NCBI RefSeq assembly: GCF_958979055.1
Contig: NC_084888.1
Coordinates: 32,217,804 to 32,281,803, forward strand
Origin: Alnus glutinosa
Taxonomy: Eukaryota; Streptophyta; Magnoliopsida; Fagales; Betulaceae
Direction of reading: 5' to 3'
DNA length: 64,000 bases
Under the pieces are notes generated by a model that did not search any database, was not told where the DNA came from, and saw only the letters and a program-made list of their open reading frames with translations. The position numbers were made by a program, and so were the translations under genes. This document shows positions 50,831 to 61,366 of the stretch, piece by piece. How positions within the stretch are numbered: position 1 is the stretch's first letter; every line of letters begins with the position of its first letter.

Positions 50831-52334
50831 CTTTTTTTTTATTGATTATTTTCGGCGCCAAGTTGCTTCTTTTTCTTTCTCTTTTTTTTTTTTTTTTTTT
50901 CCTTTTCCCTCTCTTCTCTCGTCTCTGCGTCTCTCTGTCTCTCAAGGTCTGCTCCTTCCCTCATCTTCTCTCTATCTCTCAAGGTCTTCTCTCTGTCTCT
51001 CTCTCTCTCGCATTATGGTCTCTCTTCTCTGTTTTCATCCAAGACTCGTGAGGAAATCGTCAAAATCAGCTGAGTTTTGTCAAAATCATGTTGGTCGCAG
51101 AGAGTGAACCTAGTTTTTAGCCGTATTACCCATCCCCTTCCCCGCCCCTGCTTCCCGTCGCACCAGAGAGAGAGGGAGAGAGAGAGCCAAGAGTCTGAGA
51201 AGAAGAAGAAGAAGAAGAAGAAGGTGAAAGGAGTTTCAACCCCTCTCTGTTCGTTTGCATCTTATGTAAGTTTTTGTGATAAATGTTTTCTTTTTTAAGA
51301 TTAGTCCATTTCTTTTTTGGCTTATTTTTGATCTATTTACCAACAAGCATATAATTTTTATTCTGGGTACTACTTCGATGCTTATTTGCTTTGCTGAGGA
51401 AATGTGATGGAAAATAACAGAAAAGTTGCGTATGAATTTTAGTTTCATTGCGAATAAATGATGGTATATTAAATGGTTGATACAAAGAGATCAAAGAGGC
51501 CTGTTATCTGTTTGATAGTATGTCATAGAGAATTTTGTGAAAAAGAGAGCTGAGTATGAAAAATATTGGCCTGGTTTTAGAAAAGGAATACAAAAATGCA
51601 CCGAATTTGTTCATATTGGTTTACCGTCGTGAGAGGAGATAGGTAAGTTTTGCGTCCTTGCGTCTGAAGAGGCTCTTGGTTGACTGAAGAACCCCAAGAT
51701 AGGATTAGTAATGGCATGCTGCTCTCTCATTCGATTGCTCGTGCTGTTTTTCACTCTTTCAGGTTTGTTGATATTTCGTTTTCTTCACTGCTTTGTTGTA
51801 TTAGACCGTTTGGTTCCTGAGAAAGTTCGGGGAAGAAAGAACGGATAAAAGGACGCAAAGGATAGTTTAAGTTCTTGGGTGTTTATTTGCTAAAGATTAT
51901 GCCCATCTGGGTGCAATTTTTTTTTTTGGTTGAAACACAAGCAAGTATAAGCAGAGTGGGTGTTCTGCTTTTCTATCTTTGCCTCTGTTTTTCATTTTAA
52001 TTAACAACTTTTTTTTTTTTTTCTTGAAAGGGAGTTTATAGTTTATATAATTGGTTTTACGTTTGTTTATTTGTTAATTTTCTGTCAGTTGGCTTGTGTG
52101 CTTGTTATTTCTTTTTGGAATACATTCTGAATATATATTTCGATTTCTGATCTGGTGATGTATTGCTTATTGTCACAGTTTCTTGAGAATTTTTCCTTTT
52201 AATGCAACAAAATTTACTCTACTGGAGATTAATGCAGCTCTTTAAGAAATAGGATGTCATCTTTTCAGTTGGAAATTTTGTCATCTTCACTAATTCAAGC
52301 CAACCATTTAAATAGTCATTTAATAATTTTATGA

Positions 52335-52450
52335 ACATAAAAACAAAGGTATGAAAAGTGAAACAGCCACACGGTCCACATCTTTGACAAGAGATGAAAA
52401 GGTGAAAAGGTGTGGCTGTTTCATATAGCCACATCTTTTCTTTGTTTTTA
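52335..52450. repeat. short hairpin repeat
   Basis: AAAAACAAAGG...GTGAAACAGCCACAC is inverted as GTGTGGCTGTTTCATATAG...TTCTTTGTTTTTAC about 40 bp further on. This gives a hairpin of about 115 bp, probably a small MITE or a remnant of one. Confidence 0.6.
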
Positions 52451-53060
52451 CTTTTTCTTTTTCGGTCATTTTTCCATGCGAAAAAGTAACCTCTTTTTTT
52501 TTTTTCTTTTTTTTTTTTTAAGAAAAAAACAATAAGGGAAAGGAGTTACTCTACTTATAAAATAGTATTATTATTTTTTTCAACAAAAACTTTTATTAAT
52601 AAACTAATATTAGGCATATGAAATTATGAAAGGATGCCGGTTTATTATTTTGTCTGTATAAATTAGTTACTAATTATTAAAAAAAAAAATGTCTTATACA
52701 GGTTAAAATTGTTACATGATTTTATTACAGAGCGAAGCATCTTTGATAAATCAGGTTCTATTTTATTATTCTTTTATGTCACATTTTTATTTATAATATT
52801 TTTTAGTTATAAATGTATGCTAAAAATATGATTAGTTATGACTTATGAAAAGCTTTAAACATAGAAGAATAAAAAAATAATAATTGAATCTAAAAAAATT
52901 CTACAAACAAAAAAAAAATTATTACTAGCAATAAAATGTTAAATCTTAAAAGCAAGAAAATAATTACTAAATATATATATATAAATTAAATATAAAAAAG
53001 GCCCCATCTAAAATTGTCGCCTTAGGCTCCACAATATATCGAGCCGACCCTGGATGTGGG

Positions 53061-54093
53061 GCTAGCCATGAGTGTTTGAAAGATTCTGAGAGCAGAAACG
53101 AAGAGGGAGATGTGAGTTTTGAGAGATGGGAGTCTTCTCACCTTCACTCTCTTTCCTTCGACTCTCTCTCTCTCTCTTCCTTTGTCTTCAGATTTTGTTT
53201 TTCCTTAACAGAACTCGATTTTTCTTGTTTATTGTTTTTTCTCTGCAACAGAAAATTTTAGGAAGGTGCTGTGAGTTACTTTTTCTAACTTTCTTAAATT
53301 TTAAGAAAAAATTTAAGTAACAGATTCTCTTTAGAGAAGCCGTTGGGAATGCTCTTACGAATCGTTTCAATCATAAATTTTACATCATATTTGTATAATT
53401 TAGTACTAGGGTCCATCTTCATATTTAATATGAGATCGGGCTCAATTCATTAATTTTGAAATTAAATGAATTGCAATTTTTGTAGTCGAGTCATGCAAGA
53501 GAATAAGAGATGATCTATAGGCTGTATTAAAATTTGTTGGTATTATATATGAGCATAATATTAAGTTATTAAATATTGATAGATGAGTGAAACCGCAAAA
53601 AAATAAATTATTATCATCGGGTCAGCATTGATAGAGTTGGTCGCCGTGAACGTCGGATACGGAATGTGATAGTCCCAAGTTCACCATTTAATGATGATTA
53701 ATTTAAAATTCAATAATTTTTTTACTGTCACATCAAAGAAAATAGCATATGCCTAAGAACGTGAATTCGTTGAGTGCTTTTTTTGGTGTTCATTGTTGTA
53801 AATGTCATACTCAAATCAATAGGTACATCATGCCGGTCGTTTCCCAAACACTCATGGCTTGTTTGGCAAAAACTTTTTTTTTTTTTTTTTTTTTCCAAAA
53901 AAAAAGGAAAAATTAATTTCAAAACATTTTATTTTTTCTATTACATCAATTACTTGTTAACAATTGTTTTTTTTCACTTTTTATTTCACTCTAATTACTA
54001 TTTAACAACTTTTCTTCACTTTTCCTCGCAAAATTTTAATTTTTTTTTTTCTACTTTATATCGTATCAATAAATTCTTATTACTCTTCTTGTG

Positions 54094-54124
<31 letters not shown>

Positions 54125-55040
54125 TCTCAAAAAACTCTATGAACGACCTTCCATCTCATATCTTCATTGGTTGGAATGGAATAAATTTCTCTTTGACTTC
54201 AACAATCAATCATTCTTTGGTCAAGTCTGAATTCAATTATTGTTCCTTAATTTGTCATCCTTCCAAATTTTCCCCAAGACAGTCAGTCAACACATAGATC
54301 TATACCAGACTGGTCGAAAGATTGTGCATGTTAGGAATTCTCGACTTATCATTTATCCAACAAATTATTGGGATTTGTGGGGGGAATCGGATCAGAATCG
54401 TATATAATTATTTACTAAAATTTTGAAGAATTTAAGTAGGTGATAGTGAGATATCACTTATAAAACTCACATAACCGGATAAGTGGTTAGACAACCTAAT
54501 TTTTATTTTGCCAGGTGAATTTTATAAATGGTCTATCACATTATCTGTCTGAATCTTTTTCAAATTCGAACAAATAATTTGAAAAAATTCTAATCCAATT
54601 TGTGGTTCTAACTTCGCAAAGAAAATTTGGTTCATTCAAACTAGTCAAATTGGGCAAATGCATGGCTTGGGTGCTTTAATGGTAGTCTTCACATTCAAAC
54701 GTGTTTTTGTTTTTGTTCTGAAAATAAAGGTTTGAGGTGATATTAAGGTTTTGAAAAATAGTCTTCACATTCAACATTGGACCAACTCTCTCTAATTTTT
54801 TTTCCTATATTTTTTAAATTAATAAGTTAGCCTCTACAATTAAAAAATTAATTAGTTTCTTAAAATATTCCTATAAAAAAATGTGCAAATTGTTGAAAGT
54901 ATTTAAAGTTTTAAAAAGTATTTTATCTTTTGAATTATTTGTTAATAATTTTGAGAAAATTGTGTTTTCAATTTTGAAGATTTTTTAAAACCATTACAAA
55001 CTGAGGCCGTAAATTTATCATTAGACACTCAATATCTAAT
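53061..55040. other. AT-rich intergenic sequence
   Basis: It contains the AAGAGCATTC-type terminus near 53357 and long poly-T/poly-A runs near 53875-53905 and 54095-54125. I see no gene. The open stretch around 53080-53260 is low-complexity Ser/Phe/Leu-rich sequence without a recognisable domain. Confidence 0.4.
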
Positions 55041-55041
55041 C

Positions 55042-55500
55042 TTGGCAATCGAGATGTATTGCTCGTCACCTTCGCACGGCCGGATAAAGGTGCATCACAA
55101 TTTGATGGGAGTGGGTCTCCTTGCCTGTGATCACCTGATTCGGGTAACAGCGGCCATGTGTTATTCGCAGAAGTACTTACTGGACCCAACAGTGGCAGAA
55201 GCTTTTGGCGCTCGATCTGCTGCTGAATTTGCTTGTTTCACGGGGTTCACATCAATTTCGTTGGAGGGCAATGCAATTGGATAACGGAGGCAGCTGTCCT
55301 TTTGGAAGTCTCATTTTCGATGCTAGGGAAATCTTGAAGCCTTTTATATCTTAGGATATTAGTTATGTACCGAGAGGAAGGAATGTAGCTGCTCATCAAC
55401 TTGTGAAACTTGCTTGCTCAAAGCAGTTAAACAAGATATGGGTTGACTCCTATTCTTCTTGTCTAGTGGAAATTATAAAGAGAAATACTAGATAGTTTAA
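55042..55500 (+). pseudogene. RNase H-like domain remnant of a retroelement
   Basis: The first 80 codons read through VTAAMCYSQKYLLDPTVAEA, FGARSAAEFACFTGFTSISL and EGNAIG. This matches the RNase H-like domain (RVT_3 type) found at the end of plant LINE-derived reverse transcriptases. After the stop near 55284 the homology continues in other frames (for example toward VPRGRNVAAHQLVKLA-like sequence), with several shifts and stops. An A-rich tract follows at about 55520-55535. It is dead and has no visible start or reverse transcriptase. Confidence 0.7.
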
Positions 55501-55980
55501 TATCATTACAAGTTCTTTTTAAAAAAAAAAAAAAATTTGTATTGCTCTTGATAGTTTTCCTGTAACGTTACAAAAGAATATATATATATATTTTTTTAAA
55601 AAAAAAATAGTATATGCTCTGGGAAAATCAAATTATTAAATTTTTAAATAGTTTTTCTATTATTTCAAGGTTTTGAAAAAATAGAAGTATTAAAAAAATA
55701 TTTCTTTGCTTGTATTCTCTAAGAACTGTTTTCAAAAACAATTTTTAGAAATCACAACCGAAATAACAAAATAAAAAGAGCACCAAAAAAAATAACAAAT
55801 GTACGCCTCAAAAACAGTTCTCGTTTAGTGTTATTATATACAACATTCGTAAGCTTCTGTCAACATCCTTAAAGTGTATTTAAAAAGAATTAACAAAAAA
55901 CTCTAAAACCTATAAAATAATATTTCAAAAAAAATCAAAACAAAAAATTAATTCTACCAGTCTGTGACAATCAACGGACG
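55501..55980. other. AT-rich 3' flank of the LYK3-like gene
   Basis: A/T runs including a short (TA)n near 55580 and no gene. The part closest to 55980 is probably the 3' UTR of the minus-strand kinase gene. Confidence 0.4.
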
Positions 55981-57234
55981 TCATCGAGGGGCCATCGAAA
56001 CCGAGAAGTCCGTGGGGATGCCGATCCGCTCCGCCCATTGCTGAGATTCCATATACAACTTGGAAACCAAAAGCGCGACCCGACCCATATCGGGCCGCTT
56101 ATCCGGATCCTCCTCCACGCAGTCCAGCCCCAACCGCACCATCCTCTCCGCCACCTCCACCGGGTACGAGTCCCTCAGCCTCCTATCCACCCACCTCCTC
56201 ACCACCCCATCACCACCGCCATCCACCATCACCTCACGAGCCGTGTCAATCACGCTCACCCTCCTATACCCACCACCCTCCTCCTCAAAGCTATACTTGA
56301 GCGCCTCCTCTCCCGACAAGAGCTCCAATACCACCACACCAAACGCGTACACATCGCTCTTCTGCGAGGCGATGCCAGTGGACTGAAACTCCGGCGCCAT
56401 GTACCCTCTCGTCCCCTCGACCTTCATTCCTCGACTGTTCGATCTTTTCAATTTTGCTGAATCGGAGCTCTGGCTTTCGGAAATTTCTCCGCACAGCTCC
56501 GCGGTGCCGAAGTGGCAGATCTTCGCGTTTAGAGACTCGCCCGTGACGATGACGCTGGAGCTCTTGATGTGGTTGTGGACGAAGCCTGAGCTCAGCCCCG
56601 TGCAATGTTGGATGTACTCGAGGCCGTGCGCGAGGTCCGTGGCGACCTGCATGCGCGAGAGCCAGGTGGAGAGGACTGTGAAGCTAGGGTTTTTTGGGTT
56701 CCGGAGGCACTCCGCGAGGTTCGCGCCGTCGACAAATTCGTACACGAGGTAAATGTAATTCCCGGAGATCGACGCGCCGAGGAGCTTGACCAAGCTGCTG
56801 TGGTGGCTCCGGCCGATCATTAACACCCGGTCCTGCAGCTCTGGCAATTCCATTGGACGGCGGAGCTTCCGCTGGAAGACGATGACCTCCTTGCTCCGAA
56901 GGGAGCAGCGCCATCGGGAGGAGGACGAGGAGGAGAATTTATTGGCCTTGAAGTTGTTGGTGGCGGCGCGGATTTCGGAGAGCTCGTAGACGTGAGGGTT
57001 TTCAGGAAGCGAGTCCTTGAGGCTAGACAGAGACGCTCGGCTTGAGACCGAGGACTTGGAGGAGTAGTTCTTGATATTGTCGCTGGAACCGGTGTTGGGG
57101 AAGTTGGTGGTGCTAGTGGAATTGTTGGCGGGCAGGTCTGGGATCGAAGAGAACGAGGAATTAAAGGACTTGCGGGGTTTGGAATCCGCTCTCTTGGGTT
57201 CGATCGCGTCTGTGCTCTTCTTCGTTTTGCACAT
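55981..57234 (-). CDS. LYK3-like kinase-domain protein, predicted pseudokinase, no LysM ectodomain
   Basis: A single GC-rich exon of 417 codons plus stop. The first ATG in the frame is at 57234 (MCKTKKSTDAIEPKR). The frame stays open upstream to about 57423 but has no other ATG. A Ser/Asn-rich segment (to about residue 75) precedes LPENPHVYELSEIRAATNNF and a kinase fold. It resembles the intracellular part of LysM receptor-like kinase 3 (At1g51940) as I recall it, but no LysM or membrane segment lies upstream. Catalytic elements are degenerate. The glycine loop is Ser-rich (FSSSSSSRWRC). The catalytic loop reads HNHIKSSS (220-227), without the HRD Asp. DFG is HFG (241-243). The beta-3 Lys (K123) and APE are kept. 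It is therefore probably a scaffold or regulator rather than an enzyme. It is divergent from the YL1-like gene. Confidence 0.8.
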   Translation of the reverse strand: MCKTKKSTDAIEPKRADSKPRKSFNSSFSSIPDLPANNSTSTTNFPNTGSSDNIKNYSSKSSVSSRASLSSLKDSLPENPHVYELSEIRAATNNFKANKFSSSSSSRWRCSLRSKEVIVFQRKLRRPMELPELQDRVLMIGRSHHSSLVKLLGASISGNYIYLVYEFVDGANLAECLRNPKNPSFTVLSTWLSRMQVATDLAHGLEYIQHCTGLSSGFVHNHIKSSSVIVTGESLNAKICHFGTAELCGEISESQSSDSAKLKRSNSRGMKVEGTRGYMAPEFQSTGIASQKSDVYAFGVVVLELLSGEEALKYSFEEEGGGYRRVSVIDTAREVMVDGGGDGVVRRWVDRRLRDSYPVEVAERMVRLGLDCVEEDPDKRPDMGRVALLVSKLYMESQQWAERIGIPTDFSVSMAPR

Positions 57235-57641
57235 TGGAATTGCGAACGAATTGGTGCTCCGGGCCGGAATTGATGGCTGAGCTAAAGTGCGCTGGGCGGT
57301 GCTGGCGTACCATAGCAGATAATACCTGCTCGTCTTCTCTCTTCTGTTTTGGAATTGCAGCAGTTGGGCTCCTTCCTTGTCAATGTTGCCAATGACTCTG
57401 TCACTTGCCACCGGTGACCTCAAATAAAAAAAGACAAATAATAAAAGAGAGCATCAAGGACAAATCCGGAAATCCAATTTTTTTTAAGTCGGTCTTTCCA
57501 CATTGCGTCTATTTCCTTTCTTCGGCTCACCGACCCTCTGCCTCTCCAAAAATAACAAAAAAAAAATCGATATTTTCGCATTCCAGAGCGTCCGAGAAAC
57601 CCTATTTCTCTTCCACCCAGCGATCACCACCACTAGCAGGT

Positions 57642-57696
<55 letters not shown>

Positions 57697-58294
57697 GTCT
57701 GTCTCCCATGTAAAGGCAAATATACATAGATATGTATGAGTGTGTATGTATTTATATGTACATGTATACGTGAATTTATGCGTTGTTCGTGCATTTTAAT
57801 ATAAAGGTGAGAAATGAGAATGATAATGTTGCGGAAATTCGGTGAAAGATTTGATTGGTACTTTATGCGTTAATTCATTAGATGTTAGCATTTGTTGCAA
57901 TTCCTGTGGCGCGACCTGTTTGGCTTTTCGGTTTTGTGATTGAATTATAAGGCGGTGCGTTCGATTTTTGAGAAAATAGGAATTGGAACTTTGGATATCT
58001 TATCTCATCACTAAAGAAAATACGAGATAAAAAGATTCACTCAATTTTCTTTGCTTTTTGAGAGGGAAATACGTCAGATTTCTAGATAAATACAGTGTAA
58101 TCAGATGTGCAACGAATATCTCTGTTTATTATCATTTTTTTTTTCTTCTAATTTTTCCTTGGCTTTTGAATTTATTGGACTGCTTTAAACGCATCATGTT
58201 ACTCTTTAGTTTAAAAATTTAATTTATTCTTCTCATTATATATATATTATTGTTTAATGCAAACAGCTTATCTTGTAGGTCAATTTCCATAAAA
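57235..58294 (+). promoter_or_regulatory. shared divergent promoter, leader exon and leader intron of the YL1-like gene
   Basis: The kinase gene (minus) and the YL1-like gene (plus) diverge. The plus-strand leader probably ends at 57639 (CTAGCAG|GTGCTC), directly before a (CT)n tract of about 48 bp (57643-57690). The leader intron would end at 58278 (TCTTGTAG|GTCAATTTCC), 16 bp before the ATG. The two transcription starts are likely only a few hundred bases apart, so regulatory sequence may be shared. Confidence 0.5.
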
Positions 58295-60755
58295 ATGTCG
58301 ATCATGATGGCTAGGAACCTTGCCACATTACCTCTATTAGCACCAGGTATATGGCTATTGATCACTACTTTGAGTTTAGCAGTGATGAATAAGATTATAT
58401 GTCCTTAATTTGATTCCCATCACTACAAAATAGAATTTCTTAGCGGTCACTAGAAATGAACATGAAATATGATTTTAGATTTTTTTAATTAATGTGGTGA
58501 TGGGCAAATGAATTGACACACCCAAGATGTGTGAAGTGCCTGTATATTGGACATACCATGGCTTGGTTATGGGTGTGAGGTATATTTATAAGACTTATCG
58601 CTGATTGGTGGTCCAAAAATATGTTCTACTAAGGAAGACAAAACATTGGTTTTAGCTCACTTGAAGTTCTCTGAAGAGGTGTAAAACTTGAGAGACATGA
58701 TGCAGTTTGGTTGAAGAGATTATTTAGATTTTGACACTAATGAAGTTGCTTAACAACTTCTATACATGGAAAGCGCATTGTCAGTGCAGATTTTGATTTT
58801 GATAATGCTACTTGACGGGGCTTTTTTTTTTTTTTTTTTTTTTGTAATACAGTTAAAACAAATGGTCAGTCCATGGAGCGAAGTAAGCTAACAAGATCTA
58901 ATCTAGGTGGGGCCTGCATGCGGTTTCAACCTTCAGATTATAGCAGGGCACGTCTTCAAATTGCTAAATCTGGAATCAGGCTTTCCAAGCCATTCTCACA
59001 TATTGATAGAAGAAGGCCCAGCACGTGTTCCACTCAAATGCAGTCTACTTCTGTTATTTGTCAAGCTGCTTCGGTATGTTTGTTTCTGCATGTTACCTTT
59101 ATATGTGTTTCTTTTCTTCATACTTAAAGATGTGATTCTTTTATTCATATCTTCGACTGTAAATCTTGTAGATTAGTCTTCTGTCACAATGTCTAAAGAA
59201 AGTGTTTTTTGCAAGTAAGTTTTGATTGCATGTTACTTCTATTTATGAGATTTCATACATTTTTCTTATGCTATTGGTTAGAATATAACCTTTTGCATTA
59301 GGTGATTAATTGCCTCTTATAGCTGTATAACTAAAATTTGCTGTGGCAAGCCCAAGTTCAGAGCTTTATCAGATTCTATCTGGATGTTTATTTTCTAATT
59401 TTAATGTACTAAGTTGGTTGAGATTGATTAGTTTTAGCATTCGAAGAAAGAGTTGGTGAAGACATTAGTCAATTGGCCATCTGATTTAGGAGCTAAACTC
59501 TGATGCATAGGAATTCTGTTATTTTAGTATTACTGCTACAGCATATTGTCTAGCAATTGGTACGTGAGTCTCTAATGTCTTGTTCTCTCATTCTTCTATC
59601 TGCAGAATGCAAGAAACGCTGCTGCTACTGCAGGCCAAACCCAAACTGTTACACGGAAGGCTCCAACAATTACTAGGATTCCTGGTAATTGCTATTTCTC
59701 AATATTATTTACTTGCCAAATATACAGTTTAGTCAATGCATTGCTGTCCTAGCCAGACCACTAAATGTGCCCTTCTCTCGTGCGTGAGATTAGCTTTGTA
59801 GGGAGGCCTCATATAGCAATACTTATTTGTATTTCAATTGTACTTTCGATTGCCATCCACTTCGACTCCTAGTCTTGTCTCCTTTTCCATTTCTAAGTTT
59901 ATTATTTGTGAGATGTTGTTCTGATGGTTGTACTTTTCGCTCCACAAAGTGTATTCTAGAATCTCACGTACTCTATCCATCAATATATATATGTATGTGC
60001 GTGCGTGCATGGTTTTGAAGTTTTATTTTGTGGCATTTGTTGAATTGTGTTTATATTGCATGATTAAGTCAGCTCTGCATTGGATATGTTTTATGGAAAT
60101 TTAACGAAGATAGTTATTAAGACCTATGTCATAGACAGACGATATGCCCAATAAGGAGCCTTTTATTATACAGGAAAATTTTCTAATTAATGAGGAGATT
60201 ATCATTGAAGGAATAATCTACTAATGTGTCTCAAGTAAATTGGTTTGGATGGTTAAATTTTTCCACCAATTGATTGCGAGAATGATGCAGCTAATAGACC
60301 TCTGTTTTTCTTGGATATATCGTGGTTTGAATTTTTGCTCGTGCCCTTGGGATAGATGTTTGCTACAAATGAATTAGAGCCATATTTCTCCTTATTTTGT
60401 AGAATCCTCTTTTATTGGTTTTTGATATCTCTGTTTGTTTAAGAATTTACTTGGAGTTATTGGGACAAATACAGCTTTATTTTATTTTAAAATTCTAATT
60501 TTCCTCTTTAAATTTTATGAGATAATTTCAAATGACATATAGTTGTTAAATAAAATTTCAGGCAAGGAGAAGTCACCAAAACTCTATGATGGTGGATCTG
60601 GTTTCCCACCCTATCATGACGGTGGTAGTGGCGGAGGCGGCGGTGGTGGCGGAGATAAACCATCAGGTGGATGGATCCTTTTTGCTTTACTTGGCGTCCT
60701 AGGCTTTTTAAAAGATAAAGAAATTCAGTGGCGTAATCGCAAAGATGAAGGATGA
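58295..60755 (+). CDS. YL1: glycine-rich plastid protein resembling YELLOW LEAF 1
   Basis: Four exons (58295-58346, 58853-59073, 59606-59684, 60562-60755) with GT-AG borders join in phase to 181 residues. The N-terminus MSIMMARNLATLPLLAPV and the following Ser/Arg/Lys-rich stretch look like a plastid transit peptide. The mature part contains KSPKLYDGGSGFPPYHDG, a glycine run (138-148), a hydrophobic segment WILFALLGVLGFL (155-167) and a charged end (KDKEIQWRNRKDEG). It recalls rice YELLOW LEAF 1, reported to be needed for chlorophyll accumulation and to interact with the plastid ATP synthase beta subunit. I am only moderately sure of that match and infer no mechanism. The Gly tract and single hydrophobic segment suggest a small thylakoid- or envelope-associated protein. 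Confidence 0.7.
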
Positions 60756-61057
60756 GTAAGGATTATCATCAATTGCTAAATTCTTGTTCTGTTGATGAAT
60801 AAATTTTAGTACTTAGAAAAGGTCAGCTTGAGCCGTGTTTATTGACATTGAATTTTGTTTAGGGTTAAATACATATATATAATTGCAACTTGTGGTTTAC
60901 TTCTTTGATAAAGCTGCTTGAGTTTTAAAAAAAGCGACAAAATTGGTACTTGTGTTTTATAAGTTCATCAATTTGACCATTCGTCCATCAGCCATCTGAA
61001 AAGCTAACAACTTTTTTGCCACGTGTATAAAAAGCTTTGTAAGACCAATAACGTGTT
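60756..61057. other. 3' flank of the YL1-like gene with single-arm foldback relative
   Basis: After the stop codon, GGGTTAAATACATATATA at about 60864 begins sequence like the left arm of the 46028-46418 foldback. It includes TTTGATAAAGCTGCTTGAG-type and AAATTGGTACTTGTGTTTTA blocks. The right arm is missing or decayed. It probably overlaps the gene's 3' UTR. Confidence 0.45.
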
Positions 61058-61366
61058 ATCGGGCTTGTTTGATGGGTTAAGGATCAGAACACCATAGTGT
61101 TGTTACTGTTTATATAATTTTATTTTTTTTTTCTTCACTTTTTTATATTTTCTATCACCAATCAATATTAAAACATTATCACTTTTTATATCACATCAAT
61201 AATTTTTTATTACTATTCAAATAAAAAAATTTATTACAATATAAATTTCTTTTCACTTTTTTATACAAATTCTTTTTATTTTATATTCCATCATTATTTT
61301 TTACTAATTTCAAAATTAACAACCCACTACTCTGTTCTGTATATGTCTTTGCCAAACAAGCCCATC
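61058..61366. mobile_element. Harbinger/Tourist-like MITE, second copy
   Basis: The 303-bp element at 61061-61363 has inverted ends GGGCTTGTTTG/CAAACAAGCCC and a 3-bp duplication ATC on both sides. The complement of its right half aligns with the left half of the copy at 18853-19143 (GCAAAGACATATACAGAACA against ACAAAGACCTGTACAGAACA). The two copies therefore belong to one family, inserted in opposite orientation. Confidence 0.8.

Larger units (their letters stand above)
49998..53060. mobile_element. hAT-like element with 8-bp imperfect target duplication
   Basis: The ends are CAGGGCCGGCTC at 50006 and the inverted GAGCCGACCCTG at 53052. Subterminal AAGGCGAC/GGGGCC words follow inward on both sides. 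The flanking 8-mers GGCGTGGG (49998-50005) and GATGTGGG (53053-53060) match at six of eight positions, the size hAT transposases generate. No transposase frame is visible in the 3.0-kb interior. It includes CT-rich 5'-UTR-like sequence (50860-51010), a (GAA)n run near 51200 and long T runs. Confidence 0.6.

Noticed and set aside
50842-51298. Gene start suggested by CT-rich leader-like DNA and a donor-like GTAAGT
   Set aside because: No coding exon with family similarity follows; sequence lies inside a hAT-like element and is low complexity.
53774-54142. 122-codon plus-strand frame
   Set aside because: It is made of Phe/Tyr/Leu runs encoded by poly-T tracts and is not a real protein.
56038-56460. 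His/Pro-rich plus-strand open frames within 56038-56823
   Set aside because: They are antisense shadows of the GC-rich LYK3-like exon.
57235-57423. N-terminal extension of the LYK3-like protein
   Set aside because: The frame is open but has no ATG before 57234 (the apparent start at 57423 is TTG), so translation should begin at MCKTKK.
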